58,193 nt of DNA, from assembly GCF_016056275.1 (NCBI RefSeq), contig NZ_JAECZA010000295.1:1-58193 (forward strand). The letters are read 5' to 3'. How positions within the stretch are numbered: position 1 is the first letter of the stretch; each line of letters starts with the position of its first letter. The position numbers and the translations under genes were made by a program. Source of the stretch: Dendronalium phyllosphericum CENA369 (GTDB lineage: Bacteria; Cyanobacteriota; Cyanobacteriia; Cyanobacteriales; Nostocaceae). Below, one piece after another: positions 8,482 through 17,356 of the stretch. Under the pieces are notes generated by a model. It was not told the DNA's origin, did no database searches, and was given only the letters and a program-made list of their open reading frames with translations.

Positions 8482-11400
8482 ATGATCGCAACCATTCCGA
8501 ATCTCCCTAGTCTCTACGATCCCTTTACCACTGAAGCCAAGTGGCAAAAATTTTGGGAAGAAAACCAAGTCTACAAAGCTGACCCCAATCAAGGTGGCGA
8601 ACCCTACTGCATCGTCATTCCGCCCCCTAACGTCACTGGTAGTTTGCACATGGGTCACGCTTTTGAGAGTGCATTAATTGATGTCCTTGTGCGCTATCAC
8701 CGTATGAAAGGACGCAATACTCTCTGGCTACCCGGAACCGACCACGCTAGCATCGCCGTCCACACGATGTTGGAAAAGCAACTCAAGGCAGAGGGTAAAA
8801 CTCGCTATGAATTGGGACGCGAACAATTCCTAGAACGCGCTAGGCAGTGGAAAGCAGAATCTGGGGGAACGATTGTCAACCAGTTGCGACGCTTGGGTGT
8901 TTCGGTAGACTGGACGCGGGAACGGTTTACTTTGGATGAGGGTTTATCGAAAGCTGTTTTGGAAGCTTTTGTTAGCCTTTACGAAGAAGGTTTAATTTAT
9001 CGTGGCGAATATTTGGTGAACTGGTGTCCGGCTTCGCAGTCGGCAGTGTCTGATGTGGAGGTGGAAAACCAAGAGGTCAACGGAAATCTCTGGCACTTCC
9101 GCTATCCCCTGACGGATGGTTCTGGGTATGTGGAGGTGGCAACAACTCGACCAGAAACCATGCTGGGTGATACCGCTGTGGCAGTTAATCCCAATGATGA
9201 GAGATATCAGCACCTAATTGGCAAAACGCTAACTCTACCAATTATGAATCGGGAAATACCTATCATTGGTGATGAGTACGTTGACCCAACATTTGGCACG
9301 GGTTCGGTGAAGGTGACTCCAGCCCACGACCTGAATGATTTTGAAATGGGTAAGCGTCACAATCTGCCGTTTATTAATATCCTCAATAAAGATGGCACGC
9401 TGAACGCAAATGCTGGAGAGTTTCAAGGACAAGACCGCTTTGTTGCCAGAAAGAATGTGGTTTCTCGCCTAGAAGCAGATGGCTTTTTAGTGAAGATAGA
9501 AGATTATAAGCATACCGTTCCTTACAGCGATCGCGGTAAAGTCCCGATTGAACCCCTCCTCTCGACTCAGTGGTTTGTCAAAATTCGCCCTCTCGCAGAT
9601 AAAGCGCTAGAATTCCTCAACCAACAAAATTCGCCGGAGTTCGTCCCCCAACGCTGGACTAAGGTTTACCGTGATTGGTTAGTTAAACTCAAAGATTGGT
9701 GCATCTCTCGGCAATTGTGGTGGGGTCATCAAATTCCTGCTTGGTATGCTGTCAGTGAAACGGGCGGACAAATTACCGATAACACGCCGTTTGTAGTGGC
9801 GAAATCGGCAGATGCAGCATGGGAAAAAGCTAAAGCACAATTTGGCGAAAATGTCCAGCTAGAACAAGACCCAGATGTACTGGATACCTGGTTTTCTTCT
9901 GGACTTTGGCCGTTTTCAACTTTGGGCTGGCCGGAACAAACTCAAGATTTAGCGACTTACTACCCCACGACTACCTTAGTAACAGGTTTTGACATCATCT
10001 TTTTCTGGGTTGCCAGAATGACGATGATGGCTGGGCATTTTACTGGGCAAATGCCGTTTCAAGATGTTTACATCCACGGGTTGGTCTTGGATGAAAACGG
10101 GCAAAAGCAATCTAAGACTAAGGGTAATGGCATTGACCCGCTGCTGCTGATTGACAAATACGGTACTGATGCCTTGCGCTACGCCATGATTAAGGAAGTT
10201 GCGGGGGCTGGTCAAGATATCCGCTTGGAGTACGATCGCAAAAAGGATGAGTCAGCTTCAGTAGAAGCATCCCGTAACTTTGCCAACAAGTTGTGGAATG
10301 CTGCCCGGTTTGTGATGATGAACTTGGACGGCCAAACCCCAGCCCAATTAGGCGAACCAATCGCCACCGAACTGAGCGATCGCTGGATTCTTTCGCGCTA
10401 CCATCAAGTTGTGAAACAAACTGCTAATTACATCGATAGTTACGGTTTAGGGGAAGCGGCGAAGGGACTGTACGACTTCATTTGGGGCGATTTCTGCGAT
10501 TGGTATATTGAACTAGTAAAATCTCGCTTGCAAACAAGTGCCGATCCTGCATCCCGGCGAGTTGCCCAACAAATCCTCGCTTATGTACTGGAAGGGATTT
10601 TAAAACTACTTCATCCCTTTATGCCCCATATTACTGAGGAGATTTGGCAGACTCTCACCCAACAACCAGCATCCCCACAAACTTTATCTTTACAACTCTA
10701 TCCTCAAGCAGATAGCAAACTGATTAATCCAGCTTTAGAAGAACAATTTGAATTGTTAATTGGCACTATCCGCACAATTCGGAATTTACGCGCTGAAGCA
10801 GATATTAAACCAGGGGCAAAAGTAACTGCGAATTTGCAAAGTGAAAACGCAAAGGAACGCGAAATCGTCACAGCAGGCCAATCTTACATTAAAGATTTGG
10901 CAAAGGTAGAAACTTTAACCATTACTGATGGGCAAAAAGGCAAAGCAATTACGGCAAAAAAACCACAGAAAGGTTTAAAGTTCCTGGGCTTAACTATTGT
11001 TGCGATTGTCTTTTTGAAGGTAGCTTTAGCTATTGGAGATGCAATTAATGATGTTCCCTTGTTAGGAAATTTCTTTGAAGTAGTTGGGTTTGGTTACAGC
11101 AGTTGGTTTATAGCCCAAAATTTAGTGAGTTCGCAAGCTAGACAAAGGTTGTGGGCAAAGTTATTCCAGCGGACTACTCAAAAAGAACTGCCCCTAGAAT
11201 CACAACAGCCCCAAGCACCAGAAAAAGCGATCGCTGGTGTAGTTGGTACAATCCAAGTGGTAATTCCCCTCAGTGGTGACGTTGTAGATATCGAAACCCT
11301 GCGTGCCAAACTAGAGAAAAGCCTCAGCAAAGCTGAAGCAGAAGTAAATTCTCTCAGTGCTAGATTAAGTAATCCTAATTTTGTGGATAAAGCTAGAGCA

Positions 11401-11487
11401 GATGTGGTGCAAGGAGCAAGGGATGCTTTAGCAGAGGCTGAAAAACAAGCAGAAATTTTGCGCGTCCGCCTTCAGGCATTGGTGTAG
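8482..11487 (+). CDS. valS: Valyl-tRNA synthetase with CAAD membrane domain
   Basis: The class I synthetase charges tRNA-Val. HIGH motif is HMGH (residues 56-59) in [13 protein letters not shown]; the KMSKS loop is KQSKT (542-546), followed by KGNGIDP. The anticodon-binding domain spans about 660-790. At about 825-900 an extra segment with two hydrophobic helices ([18 protein letters not shown] and a second at [14 protein letters not shown]) interrupts the protein before the C-terminal coiled-coil arm (about 915-1001). This is the CAAD domain, known only from cyanobacterial (and plastid-derived) proteins, which anchors synthetases to thylakoid membranes. ATG 8482 is chosen because [15 protein letters not shown] is the expected N-terminus; the frame extends upstream to 8386 into repeat sequence. 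Confidence 0.97.
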   Translation: MIATIPNLPSLYDPFTTEAKWQKFWEENQVYKADPNQGGEPYCIVIPPPNVTGSLHMGHAFESALIDVLVRYHRMKGRNTLWLPGTDHASIAVHTMLEKQLKAEGKTRYELGREQFLERARQWKAESGGTIVNQLRRLGVSVDWTRERFTLDEGLSKAVLEAFVSLYEEGLIYRGEYLVNWCPASQSAVSDVEVENQEVNGNLWHFRYPLTDGSGYVEVATTRPETMLGDTAVAVNPNDERYQHLIGKTLTLPIMNREIPIIGDEYVDPTFGTGSVKVTPAHDLNDFEMGKRHNLPFINILNKDGTLNANAGEFQGQDRFVARKNVVSRLEADGFLVKIEDYKHTVPYSDRGKVPIEPLLSTQWFVKIRPLADKALEFLNQQNSPEFVPQRWTKVYRDWLVKLKDWCISRQLWWGHQIPAWYAVSETGGQITDNTPFVVAKSADAAWEKAKAQFGENVQLEQDPDVLDTWFSSGLWPFSTLGWPEQTQDLATYYPTTTLVTGFDIIFFWVARMTMMAGHFTGQMPFQDVYIHGLVLDENGQKQSKTKGNGIDPLLLIDKYGTDALRYAMIKEVAGAGQDIRLEYDRKKDESASVEASRNFANKLWNAARFVMMNLDGQTPAQLGEPIATELSDRWILSRYHQVVKQTANYIDSYGLGEAAKGLYDFIWGDFCDWYIELVKSRLQTSADPASRRVAQQILAYVLEGILKLLHPFMPHITEEIWQTLTQQPASPQTLSLQLYPQADSKLINPALEEQFELLIGTIRTIRNLRAEADIKPGAKVTANLQSENAKEREIVTAGQSYIKDLAKVETLTITDGQKGKAITAKKPQKGLKFLGLTIVAIVFLKVALAIGDAINDVPLLGNFFEVVGFGYSSWFIAQNLVSSQARQRLWAKLFQRTTQKELPLESQQPQAPEKAIAGVVGTIQVVIPLSGDVVDIETLRAKLEKSLSKAEAEVNSLSARLSNPNFVDKARADVVQGARDALAEAEKQAEILRVRLQALV

Positions 11488-11636
11488 TCATCGCTTGCGT
11501 GGTTTAGTATCGCTGCAATGGGTAATGGGAGATTTTGATTTTCCCTTGCCCATTATCAATTAAAAATTCTTAAAAAATTAAAAGTAGAAAATATGTTTGG
11601 AACTTAAAATTTGAAATAAGAACAAAAATTAAGATC

Positions 11637-12080
11637 ATGCTATATCTAGCCCAGGTACATAAAAACGAATTTTTAGACCAGTACCAGTTGCGTTTATTAG
11701 CGCGTCAGGAAGCTGATAATGTCTGGGCAATTATCCCGGAAGAGGCTTTCATTCTGCTGGGGAAAGGAAACATTATGAATGAAAAATTGCTTGTTTTAGT
11801 TGAGCTTTCCCCTACAGGCGACATCGAAAGGCTAGAAGAAGCTACCGACTGGGTACTGCACTTGGTGCAAGCCTATCTCAGCACTGGTATTACTCCTGAT
11901 TTCTTACAACAAGAAGCAGAGCGAGCCGAACAGTGGCGACAATCTCTAACATTGCAAAACCAAGACTTAGCACGTCGTTCCCTAGAATTGGAAGCCCGTC
12001 GAGAACAAATTCAAGCTTTAGAAGAAAGTATTAAACGCGATAAAAACGGTTATACGAGAGATGATGGAGGCGACACGTAG
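11637..12080 (+). CDS. Conserved hypothetical protein with C-terminal coiled coil
   Basis: 147 residues. The N-terminal 85 residues look globular (MLYLAQVHKNEFLDQYQLRL, then WAIIPEEAF and LLVLVELS); residues about 100-140 are a Glu/Gln/Arg-rich coiled coil (QEAERAEQWRQSLTL). No signal peptide, membrane helix or catalytic motif is visible. It resembles a conserved cyanobacterial family of unknown role that I cannot name. It lies 150 bases downstream of valS on the same strand; cotranscription is possible but not shown. Confidence 0.75.
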   Translation: MLYLAQVHKNEFLDQYQLRLLARQEADNVWAIIPEEAFILLGKGNIMNEKLLVLVELSPTGDIERLEEATDWVLHLVQAYLSTGITPDFLQQEAERAEQWRQSLTLQNQDLARRSLELEARREQIQALEESIKRDKNGYTRDDGGDT

Positions 12081-12257
12081 GCTATTCACAAAACTTTAAA
12101 AAGTTTTGAAACTGTGTATAGACATTAATTTTAATAAATATTAGTAAAGAAATCATAACTTGGTTAATCTCAGTTCATACAACCACAGTAATAGCCCTAC
12201 TTTGGACAATACTGAATTTAGAACTTTGTCTTTCACCAATTTATATTTCCCACAAAT

Positions 12258-12587
12258 CTAATCTTTTTTGGCAACATCTTCAAAGTCTGTCACCGCGCAA
12301 GCAAACTCCCTGAAAGCTGTTTTCATCAGAACCTCTCTCATTCCCCTCTCCAGCGAAGAATTACGTATAAGGTCTGTTAATTCTACAAATAGCAGAGAAA
12401 ACATAAAACGATCTTGGCGGTCAACCTGTTTCATGCAAGACAATATAAACTCATAAAGCTCTGTTTTTCTAGGTTTGGTTTGTTCTTCCCATAATTGCAG
12501 CGCCAGTCGAAAAGTTTTCAAGCGTATCTCGTTAGTGTTGTAAGATGTGTCTTTATAGCGAATTGATACGCGTTGAGGCAAGTCCAT
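12258..12587 (-). CDS. Hypothetical protein, mostly helical
   Basis: 109 residues beginning MDLPQRVSIRYKDTSYN. The composition is soluble and helical (EIRLKTFRLALQLWEEQTKP; DRFMFSLLFVELTDLIR), with no recognisable domain, signal or membrane segment. It is the only sensible frame in this interval, starts with ATG after an AT-rich leader, and lies about 145 bases past the aarF-like stop on the same strand, separated by the palindrome at 12685-12716. Function unknown. Confidence 0.6.
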   Translation of the reverse strand: MDLPQRVSIRYKDTSYNTNEIRLKTFRLALQLWEEQTKPRKTELYEFILSCMKQVDRQDRFMFSLLFVELTDLIRNSSLERGMREVLMKTAFREFACAVTDFEDVAKKD

Positions 12588-12684
12588 AAGCTTTATATAG
12601 AGACTCGATATAAAATCTTATTCAGATATATTTTGTCTCATCCGGAAAACAGTATTCTCCGACAAATTTGCATTCAAATCTATT

Positions 12685-12716
12685 TAGTAGAGACAAATCA
12701 TGATTCGTCTCTACTA
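12685..12716. repeat. GAGAC...GTCTC palindrome, 15 bases past a stop codon
   Basis: Arms TAGTAGAGAC (12685-12694) and GTCTCTACTA (12707-12716) are perfectly complementary; the central AATCATGATT is itself palindromic. The arms match the TAGAGAC/GTCTCTA ends of the dispersed palindrome family seen at 23903, 26308 and elsewhere. It starts 15 bases after the aarF-like stop and probably acts as its 3' end. Confidence 0.65.
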
Positions 12717-12731
12717 AGAATAGCTACAACC

Positions 12732-14771
12732 CTAGATTTTTGTAGATAAAGATAAACTTGCAGTCTGGTCTAATTTTCGATCTTGAGTGTTATTAACTTC
12801 TTCGGCTGCTAATAATTCACGAAGCAGATGAGCTACAGCTTTTTGTGCCAAGCGGTTAGTAACTTGCTGTCCCAAACGCTGTACGCCTGGATTTACTGAT
12901 AACTGGGTAAGTTGCGGAACAAGCTGCATTGGATCGAAACCACGAGTTTCTCGGAGAATATTTAAAATGTGTTTGATATGCTCCAAAGTTTGTTGCTGTT
13001 CGACTGTGGCCGCAGGAGTTTCGTTAACTGCTGTCAAGCCTACCCGTTCTCGTAGCAAATAGGTAAAGTTATGCAAAACATTTTTACCTAAAGCATTGAG
13101 TCCATTAGCAAATTCATCTACCAATTTGTCACGAATGAAAGCACCACGTTCGGAAGAGAGAAAGTCTAACCCTTGATTTAAAACCAAATTAAAGTCGTAG
13201 TCTTGATTTTTGCGGGCGTTGCGTAACAGATTTTCTAAACGATTCCAACGGAATTTTCCTTCCTTAAACAGCAAATCTCGCAATGATGTTCTTAATTCTG
13301 GTGATGGGTCGGTTAACAAGCGTTTAGAAACGTAAGGATAAGCTTCGCTGAGGACTTTGAAATTGGGATCTATATATATAGCAATACCTTCCAGCGTCAC
13401 GAGTGAGCGAATAATTAAAGCGTAGTAGGGAGGTACGCGGAAGGGATACTCATACATCAAAGCTGATAGTTCGTCGGTGATACTTTTAATGTTGAGTTCA
13501 GCAACACTAGCACCTTGAGCATCAGCAAACACTCTCGCAAAAGCCGGAATTATTGGTGTTAAATCGGTATCTGGTGATAAGAAATCTAGTTTGACGTAAT
13601 CGCTGGCTAAACCTTCAAAATCGCGGTTAACGACATGAACGATCGCTTCAATTAAACCATAACGCTGGGGCGGTTTAATTTCACTCATCATCCCAAAATC
13701 GAGATAAGCCAATTTGCCATCTAGTGTTGCCAACAAATTTCCTGGGTGGGGGTCAGCATGGAAAAATCCATGTTCTAACAATTGGCGCAAAGAACACTGT
13801 ACGCCCACTTCAATCAAATAACGAGCATCTATACCTCGATCGCGGATTTCTGCTGCTTGAGTTAACTTGATACCATCAATCCACTCCATCGTCAAAACGC
13901 GACGATTAGTGTATTCCCAATAAATTTTTGGTACGTATATATCTTTTATATGACCGTATAACTGAAAAAAACGCTCAGCATTTTCGCCTTCATGGATGTA
14001 ATCCATCTCTTCAAAAATGCGCTCGCCTAATTCATCTAAAATACCAACTAAGTCGCTCCGCACTCGTTTGACATTCTTCTGTACCCAACCTGCAAGGCGA
14101 CGCAAGATATACAAATCAATTGTAATTCGCTCTCTCAAATCAGGACGTTGGACTTTAACAGCAACTTCCTCACCAGTTTGCAGTTTGCCTTTGTAGACTT
14201 GTCCCAAAGAAGCAGCTGCTATTGGCTGGGGTGAGAGTTCTACGTAAATATCTTGGGGTGGCGCGCCTAGTTCTTCTTCAATAAACTGATATGCAATTTC
14301 GTTGGGAAAAGGTGGTAATTGGTCTTGTAGCCGAGTTAGTTCTTCTAAATACACGGGAGGAACCAAATCCGGTCTCGTGGATAAAGCTTGCCCAATTTTG
14401 ATATAAGCTGGCCCCAATTGCGTCAGTAACTCTCGTAGCTGAACAGCTCGACGACGTTCATCTTTAACGACAATTCCCCTACGACTGTCCCACCACAACC
14501 CAAAAACAAAGGACAGAGTTGGCCCCAAAACTGCAAAAATACGCTGCAAAACTTGCAGCGGTCTTTTTCTATAATACGCTTCTATCTCCACGGGATTGTA
14601 GCGTATTGTCTCAAACTGGGCTGGTATGGTTAGCGCCTGCTGTTTTCGGGTTGTTAAACCCTGAGAAGGTCGCACTACCAACGCTTGTGTACCATTTTCT
14701 GGTATCACTTCAGTAACCTGTGGTTCGCCCTCAAGTGATTGGGGAGTTGGAGGAAGTGTCTTAACAATCAT
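12732..14771 (-). CDS. ABC1/AarF (UbiB-like) atypical kinase
   Basis: The 679-residue protein belongs to the ABC1/ADCK/AarF family of atypical kinases/ATPases. Diagnostic motifs: the KxGQ motif in YIKIGQALSTRPDL, the Ala-rich nucleotide loop AAASLGQVYKG, VAVKVQRP, the ExD segment EEMDYIHEGENAERF, the catalytic loop FFHADPHPGN and the metal-binding YLDFGM. Such proteins support quinone biosynthesis or chloroplast-type lipid/quinone homeostasis at membranes; cyanobacterial members are thylakoid or envelope associated. A weak hydrophobic stretch lies near residues 85-100. I use ATG 14771 rather than the GTG at 14783. Monocistronic; the exact substrate pathway is inferred. Confidence 0.92.
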   Translation of the reverse strand: MIVKTLPPTPQSLEGEPQVTEVIPENGTQALVVRPSQGLTTRKQQALTIPAQFETIRYNPVEIEAYYRKRPLQVLQRIFAVLGPTLSFVFGLWWDSRRGIVVKDERRRAVQLRELLTQLGPAYIKIGQALSTRPDLVPPVYLEELTRLQDQLPPFPNEIAYQFIEEELGAPPQDIYVELSPQPIAAASLGQVYKGKLQTGEEVAVKVQRPDLRERITIDLYILRRLAGWVQKNVKRVRSDLVGILDELGERIFEEMDYIHEGENAERFFQLYGHIKDIYVPKIYWEYTNRRVLTMEWIDGIKLTQAAEIRDRGIDARYLIEVGVQCSLRQLLEHGFFHADPHPGNLLATLDGKLAYLDFGMMSEIKPPQRYGLIEAIVHVVNRDFEGLASDYVKLDFLSPDTDLTPIIPAFARVFADAQGASVAELNIKSITDELSALMYEYPFRVPPYYALIIRSLVTLEGIAIYIDPNFKVLSEAYPYVSKRLLTDPSPELRTSLRDLLFKEGKFRWNRLENLLRNARKNQDYDFNLVLNQGLDFLSSERGAFIRDKLVDEFANGLNALGKNVLHNFTYLLRERVGLTAVNETPAATVEQQQTLEHIKHILNILRETRGFDPMQLVPQLTQLSVNPGVQRLGQQVTNRLAQKAVAHLLRELLAAEEVNNTQDRKLDQTASLSLSTKI

Positions 14772-15171
14772 GAACAAAGCCACCAGTTAGTATCGATATC
14801 GATTATGTTAAGTATTGTAACAACCATGTTTACAATCCAGCACCCCTCAAAAGGGTATAAGATTTACTATTTTAAAAATAAAACTTTTGTGGCACTTAGT
14901 ACTTACAATAATTATGGGCAGCTGCAATTATTTTTTAATCTACATTTTGGCAGTTTTTGACCCCTTTATTCGGAATTTTGCAATAAATTCACGCTAGCTG
15001 CGATCGCCATTTCCATGGTAGATCGTTATGTAGGATAGAGGCTCTATTTTTCTTAAAGGAAAAATAGACCTTGATTTTTGTTTCACTGCGTAAGTCCTAT
15101 TTTTTCACTGCCTCACATCAGTAAGCATTCCCTAGCTGAGTCAGGAAACAAAAAATTAGGAGCATGAAACA
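14772..15171. other. Intergenic region with a 10-bp stem-loop
   Basis: This divergent spacer between the AarF-like gene and the small secreted protein has no gene. A hairpin at 15043-15068 has arms TCTATTTTTC and GAAAAATAGA with a 6-base loop, about 100 bases upstream of the secreted-protein start. It could be an upstream attenuator or an operator; nothing in the sequence decides between these. A GCGATCGC octamer is at about 15000. Confidence 0.5.
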
Positions 15172-15642
15172 GTGTTTAGGAAATTCGTAATCAGTGTTTT
15201 ATTATTGCCCGCTTGCCTTGGGTTTGAGATAGCCACTGCATCTCAAAAAAATGAGTTACAAGTGCTACTAACTTCTGAGCAATCGAGCGCCCTAACTGTA
15301 CAGACAAAGGCAAATAAAAATGAAGGAAATTCCTTAGCAAATGCAGTTACAGAATATTCCTCAATTCCAGAAGATTGGGAAAGTGATACTGAAAAAGTAA
15401 AACATAGAAGATACCACCATTACAAAAGATATCGTCAAGATTATCGTCATCATAGGCGGTATTATCAAAGGTACAGAAATTATCGCCTTCGTAGGTATTA
15501 CTATCCCCAAAATATTTATTACCGCAGACAATATCACAATCAATATCGGAATTACCACCAAAGAGTTTACGATCCGCTGTACTGTCATTATCTCAGATAC
15601 TATGACCATCGACAGAGGAATTCTCGTTTAAGCTGCTACTAG
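15172..15642 (+). CDS. Secreted Arg/Tyr/His-rich protein, function unknown
   Basis: 156 residues starting at GTG 15172, chosen because an AGGAG lies 9 bases upstream; the ATG at 15163 opens only an 8-codon frame. A signal peptide covers about 1-24 (FVISVLLLPACLGFEIATAS). The mature part has a polar linker to residue 75, then a tail of about 80 residues dominated by Arg, Tyr and His (HRRYHHYKRYRQDYRHHRRY). This strongly basic, aromatic tail suggests binding to an anionic surface polymer, nucleic acid or metal in the periplasm or outside the cell; that is inference. No family recognised. Confidence 0.65.
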   Translation: MFRKFVISVLLLPACLGFEIATASQKNELQVLLTSEQSSALTVQTKANKNEGNSLANAVTEYSSIPEDWESDTEKVKHRRYHHYKRYRQDYRHHRRYYQRYRNYRLRRYYYPQNIYYRRQYHNQYRNYHQRVYDPLYCHYLRYYDHRQRNSRLSCY

Positions 15643-15690
15643 TTAGTAAAGAGTAGGGAGTTGGAAAATGAGGAAACAACTTCTATCTCC

Positions 15691-15718
15691 TGTACAGACG
15701 CGATTAATCGCGTCTCTC
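15691..15718. repeat. GAGACGCGATTAATCGCGTCTC-type palindrome
   Basis: A near-perfect palindrome (CAGACGCGATTAATCGCGTC core) that begins 12 bases after the stop of the leftward secreted repeat protein. It is a member of the dispersed family discussed in the findings and sits where a terminator or 3' stabiliser would be. Confidence 0.75.
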
Positions 15719-15729
15719 CCAACTCAGCA

Positions 15730-16374
15730 CTATTTTTCTGTCTCAGGGCGATCGCCTGGGGGATGTGGCGGAACTCCTAAAGCTTCAATTAACTTTTCTT
15801 CGCTCACGCCCAGTTTGGCGGCAGCAGCTTGAAAATCGGGACGAGGAGGAGGGCCAGATGGGCGCTCTGTCGGTGGGTTAGCAGGCACTCCCAATGCTGC
15901 TTTTAATTGAGTTTCTGTGACTCCTAATTTTTGAGCAGCAGCCGCAAAATCAATTCGAGGTGGTTGACGGTCTGAGCGCTCGCCTTGTGGCTGACGGTCA
16001 AAGCGCTCGCCTGGGGGACGTGGCGGAACTCCCAAAGCTTCAATTAACTTTTCTTCGCTCACGCCCAGTTTGGCGGCAGCAGCTTTAAAATCAGGACGAG
16101 GAGGAGGGCCAGAGGGACGCTCTGTCGGTGGGTTAGCAGGCACTCCCAACGCTGCTTTCAATTGGGCTTCCGTGACACCTAGTTTCTCAGCAGCAGCAGC
16201 AAAATCTATGCGTGGTGGTTGTGGTCTTCTTTGTTGCTGTTGGTCATTGGGTGGTGATGCATTCTGGGCGATCGCATTGGATGGATTAGCGATCGTTTTA
16301 TTTGAACCTACAAAATTAAAAGCCCCGATCGCAACAGGAACAGTAACCAGAATTAATAGTCGCTTCATCTTCAT
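15730..16374 (-). CDS. Secreted proline-rich protein with duplicated LGVSEEKLIEALG modules
   Basis: 214 residues from ATG 16374, placed 10 bases after an AAGGAG Shine-Dalgarno. A signal peptide (KRLLILVTVPVAIGAFNFVG) is followed by four helix-turn-helix-like modules of the form DFAAAAxKLGVTEAQLKAALG, separated by Pro-rich linkers (ANPPTERPSGPPPRPDF). Modules 1-2 and 3-4 are copies of each other, encoded by a 255-bp tandem DNA duplication. The gene is divergent from an OmpR-type regulator and its sensor, whose extracytoplasmic loop is also Pro-rich. It may be a periplasmic accessory or a target of that system, as CpxP is for CpxA; this is only positional inference. Confidence 0.72.
   Translation of the reverse strand: MKMKRLLILVTVPVAIGAFNFVGSNKTIANPSNAIAQNASPPNDQQQQRRPQPPRIDFAAAAEKLGVTEAQLKAALGVPANPPTERPSGPPPRPDFKAAAAKLGVSEEKLIEALGVPPRPPGERFDRQPQGERSDRQPPRIDFAAAAQKLGVTETQLKAALGVPANPPTERPSGPPPRPDFQAAAAKLGVSEEKLIEALGVPPHPPGDRPETEK
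15753..16210. repeat. 255-bp tandem duplication inside the secreted protein gene
   Basis: The sequence starting CGCCTGGGGGATGTGGCGGA at 15753 recurs from 16008 (CGCCTGGGGGACGTGGCGGA) with only scattered substitutions over about 200 bases. The period of 255 bases equals 85 codons, so frame is kept. The high identity points to a recent duplication or gene conversion. Confidence 0.85.
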
Positions 16375-16526
16375 GACAATCAAACTCCTTAATTTGAGGG
16401 TGTAGTGTTGTCTATATTTCGATTAAGCCGACTAAAAATTACAATTTGCCTTTTTTCTGAATTACAGTTTTGTAATCTATGGATGATGGCTGTTAAGTGT
16501 TAACTATTATGAATTACTAGATAATC

Positions 16527-17204
16527 ATGCACGTCCTGTTTGTTGAAGACGAACCAAAAATTGCCAACTTCGTGCAAGCTGGGTTAAAAGAGCAAGGATT
16601 TATTGTTGATTACTGCGACAACGGTAATGAAGCATACATCCAAGCGATGGATAACGAGTATGATGCGATCGTGCTAGACATCATGATACCGGGAAAGGAT
16701 GGTCTAGCCATTCTTAAGAGCTTGCGCCAAGCAGGACGGAACGTGCCAGTAATTTTATTGACAGCTCGTAACGAACTGGACGATCGCCTCGAAGGTTTGA
16801 ATCTTGGGGCAGACGATTATATAGCAAAACCCTTTTTTGTTGAAGAACTAGTTGCCCGGATTCATGCTGTAGTGCGTCGGAGTTTTGGCGATCGCCAAAA
16901 TCTGCTTTGTGTTGGCCCTCTCAAGCTAGATCGCATTGCGCGAGAAGTTACCTGCAATAGTCAAGTTGTGGAACTTACCACCCGTGAGTTTAATCTCTTA
17001 GAATACTTGATGCGCTCTCCCGGACGAGTTTTTACCCGCACACAAATCCTAGAACATGTCTGGGGTTATGATTTCAACCCCAATACCAATGTGGTTGATG
17101 TGTGCATTCAACGAATTCGCAAAAAGATTGACTCTATTGGTGGCTTGAGTTGGATAGAAAGCGTGCGAGGAGTCGGGTATCGTTTTCGCAATTCTCATTC
17201 CTAA
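16527..17204 (+). CDS. OmpR/PhoB-family response regulator
   Basis: 225 residues. The receiver domain has acidic residues Glu7/Asp8 (VEDEP), the phospho-acceptor Asp51 in VLDIMIPGKDG, a conserved Thr in LLTAR and Lys in IAKPF. The C-terminal winged-helix DNA-binding domain runs from about 130 to 222 (ELTTREFNLLEYLMRSPGRV; GYDFNPNTNVVDVCIQRIRK; VRGVGYRF). The cognate sensor kinase follows after a 150-base repeat-containing gap, and the divergent upstream gene encodes a secreted repeat protein. The roughly 150-base divergent promoter is a natural place for autoregulation. Resembles the cyanobacterial RppA/Nrs-type regulators, but I do not assign a symbol. Confidence 0.93.
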   Translation: MHVLFVEDEPKIANFVQAGLKEQGFIVDYCDNGNEAYIQAMDNEYDAIVLDIMIPGKDGLAILKSLRQAGRNVPVILLTARNELDDRLEGLNLGADDYIAKPFFVEELVARIHAVVRRSFGDRQNLLCVGPLKLDRIAREVTCNSQVVELTTREFNLLEYLMRSPGRVFTRTQILEHVWGYDFNPNTNVVDVCIQRIRKKIDSIGGLSWIESVRGVGYRFRNSHS

Positions 17205-17221
17205 TCGTGAGACCAGGGATT

Positions 17222-17333
17222 GCGGAGATGAGGGGGATGAGGGGGATGAGGGGGAGAAAGAATTAAAAATCCCTACTCTTGTACAGACGCGATTAATCGC
17301 GTCTGTACGATAACTGATAATCGCGTCTCTACT
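17222..17333. repeat. Repeat cluster between regulator and sensor genes
   Basis: 17222-17255 is a GATGAGGG purine repeat, and 17281-17308 is a perfect 28-bp palindrome of the GACGCGATTAATCGCGTC family, followed at about 17316-17333 by a further half copy. Placed inside a likely operon, it could reduce read-through or stabilise the upstream message. Confidence 0.75.
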
Positions 17334-17356
17334 CAGCACTTACTTAATAACTAACT

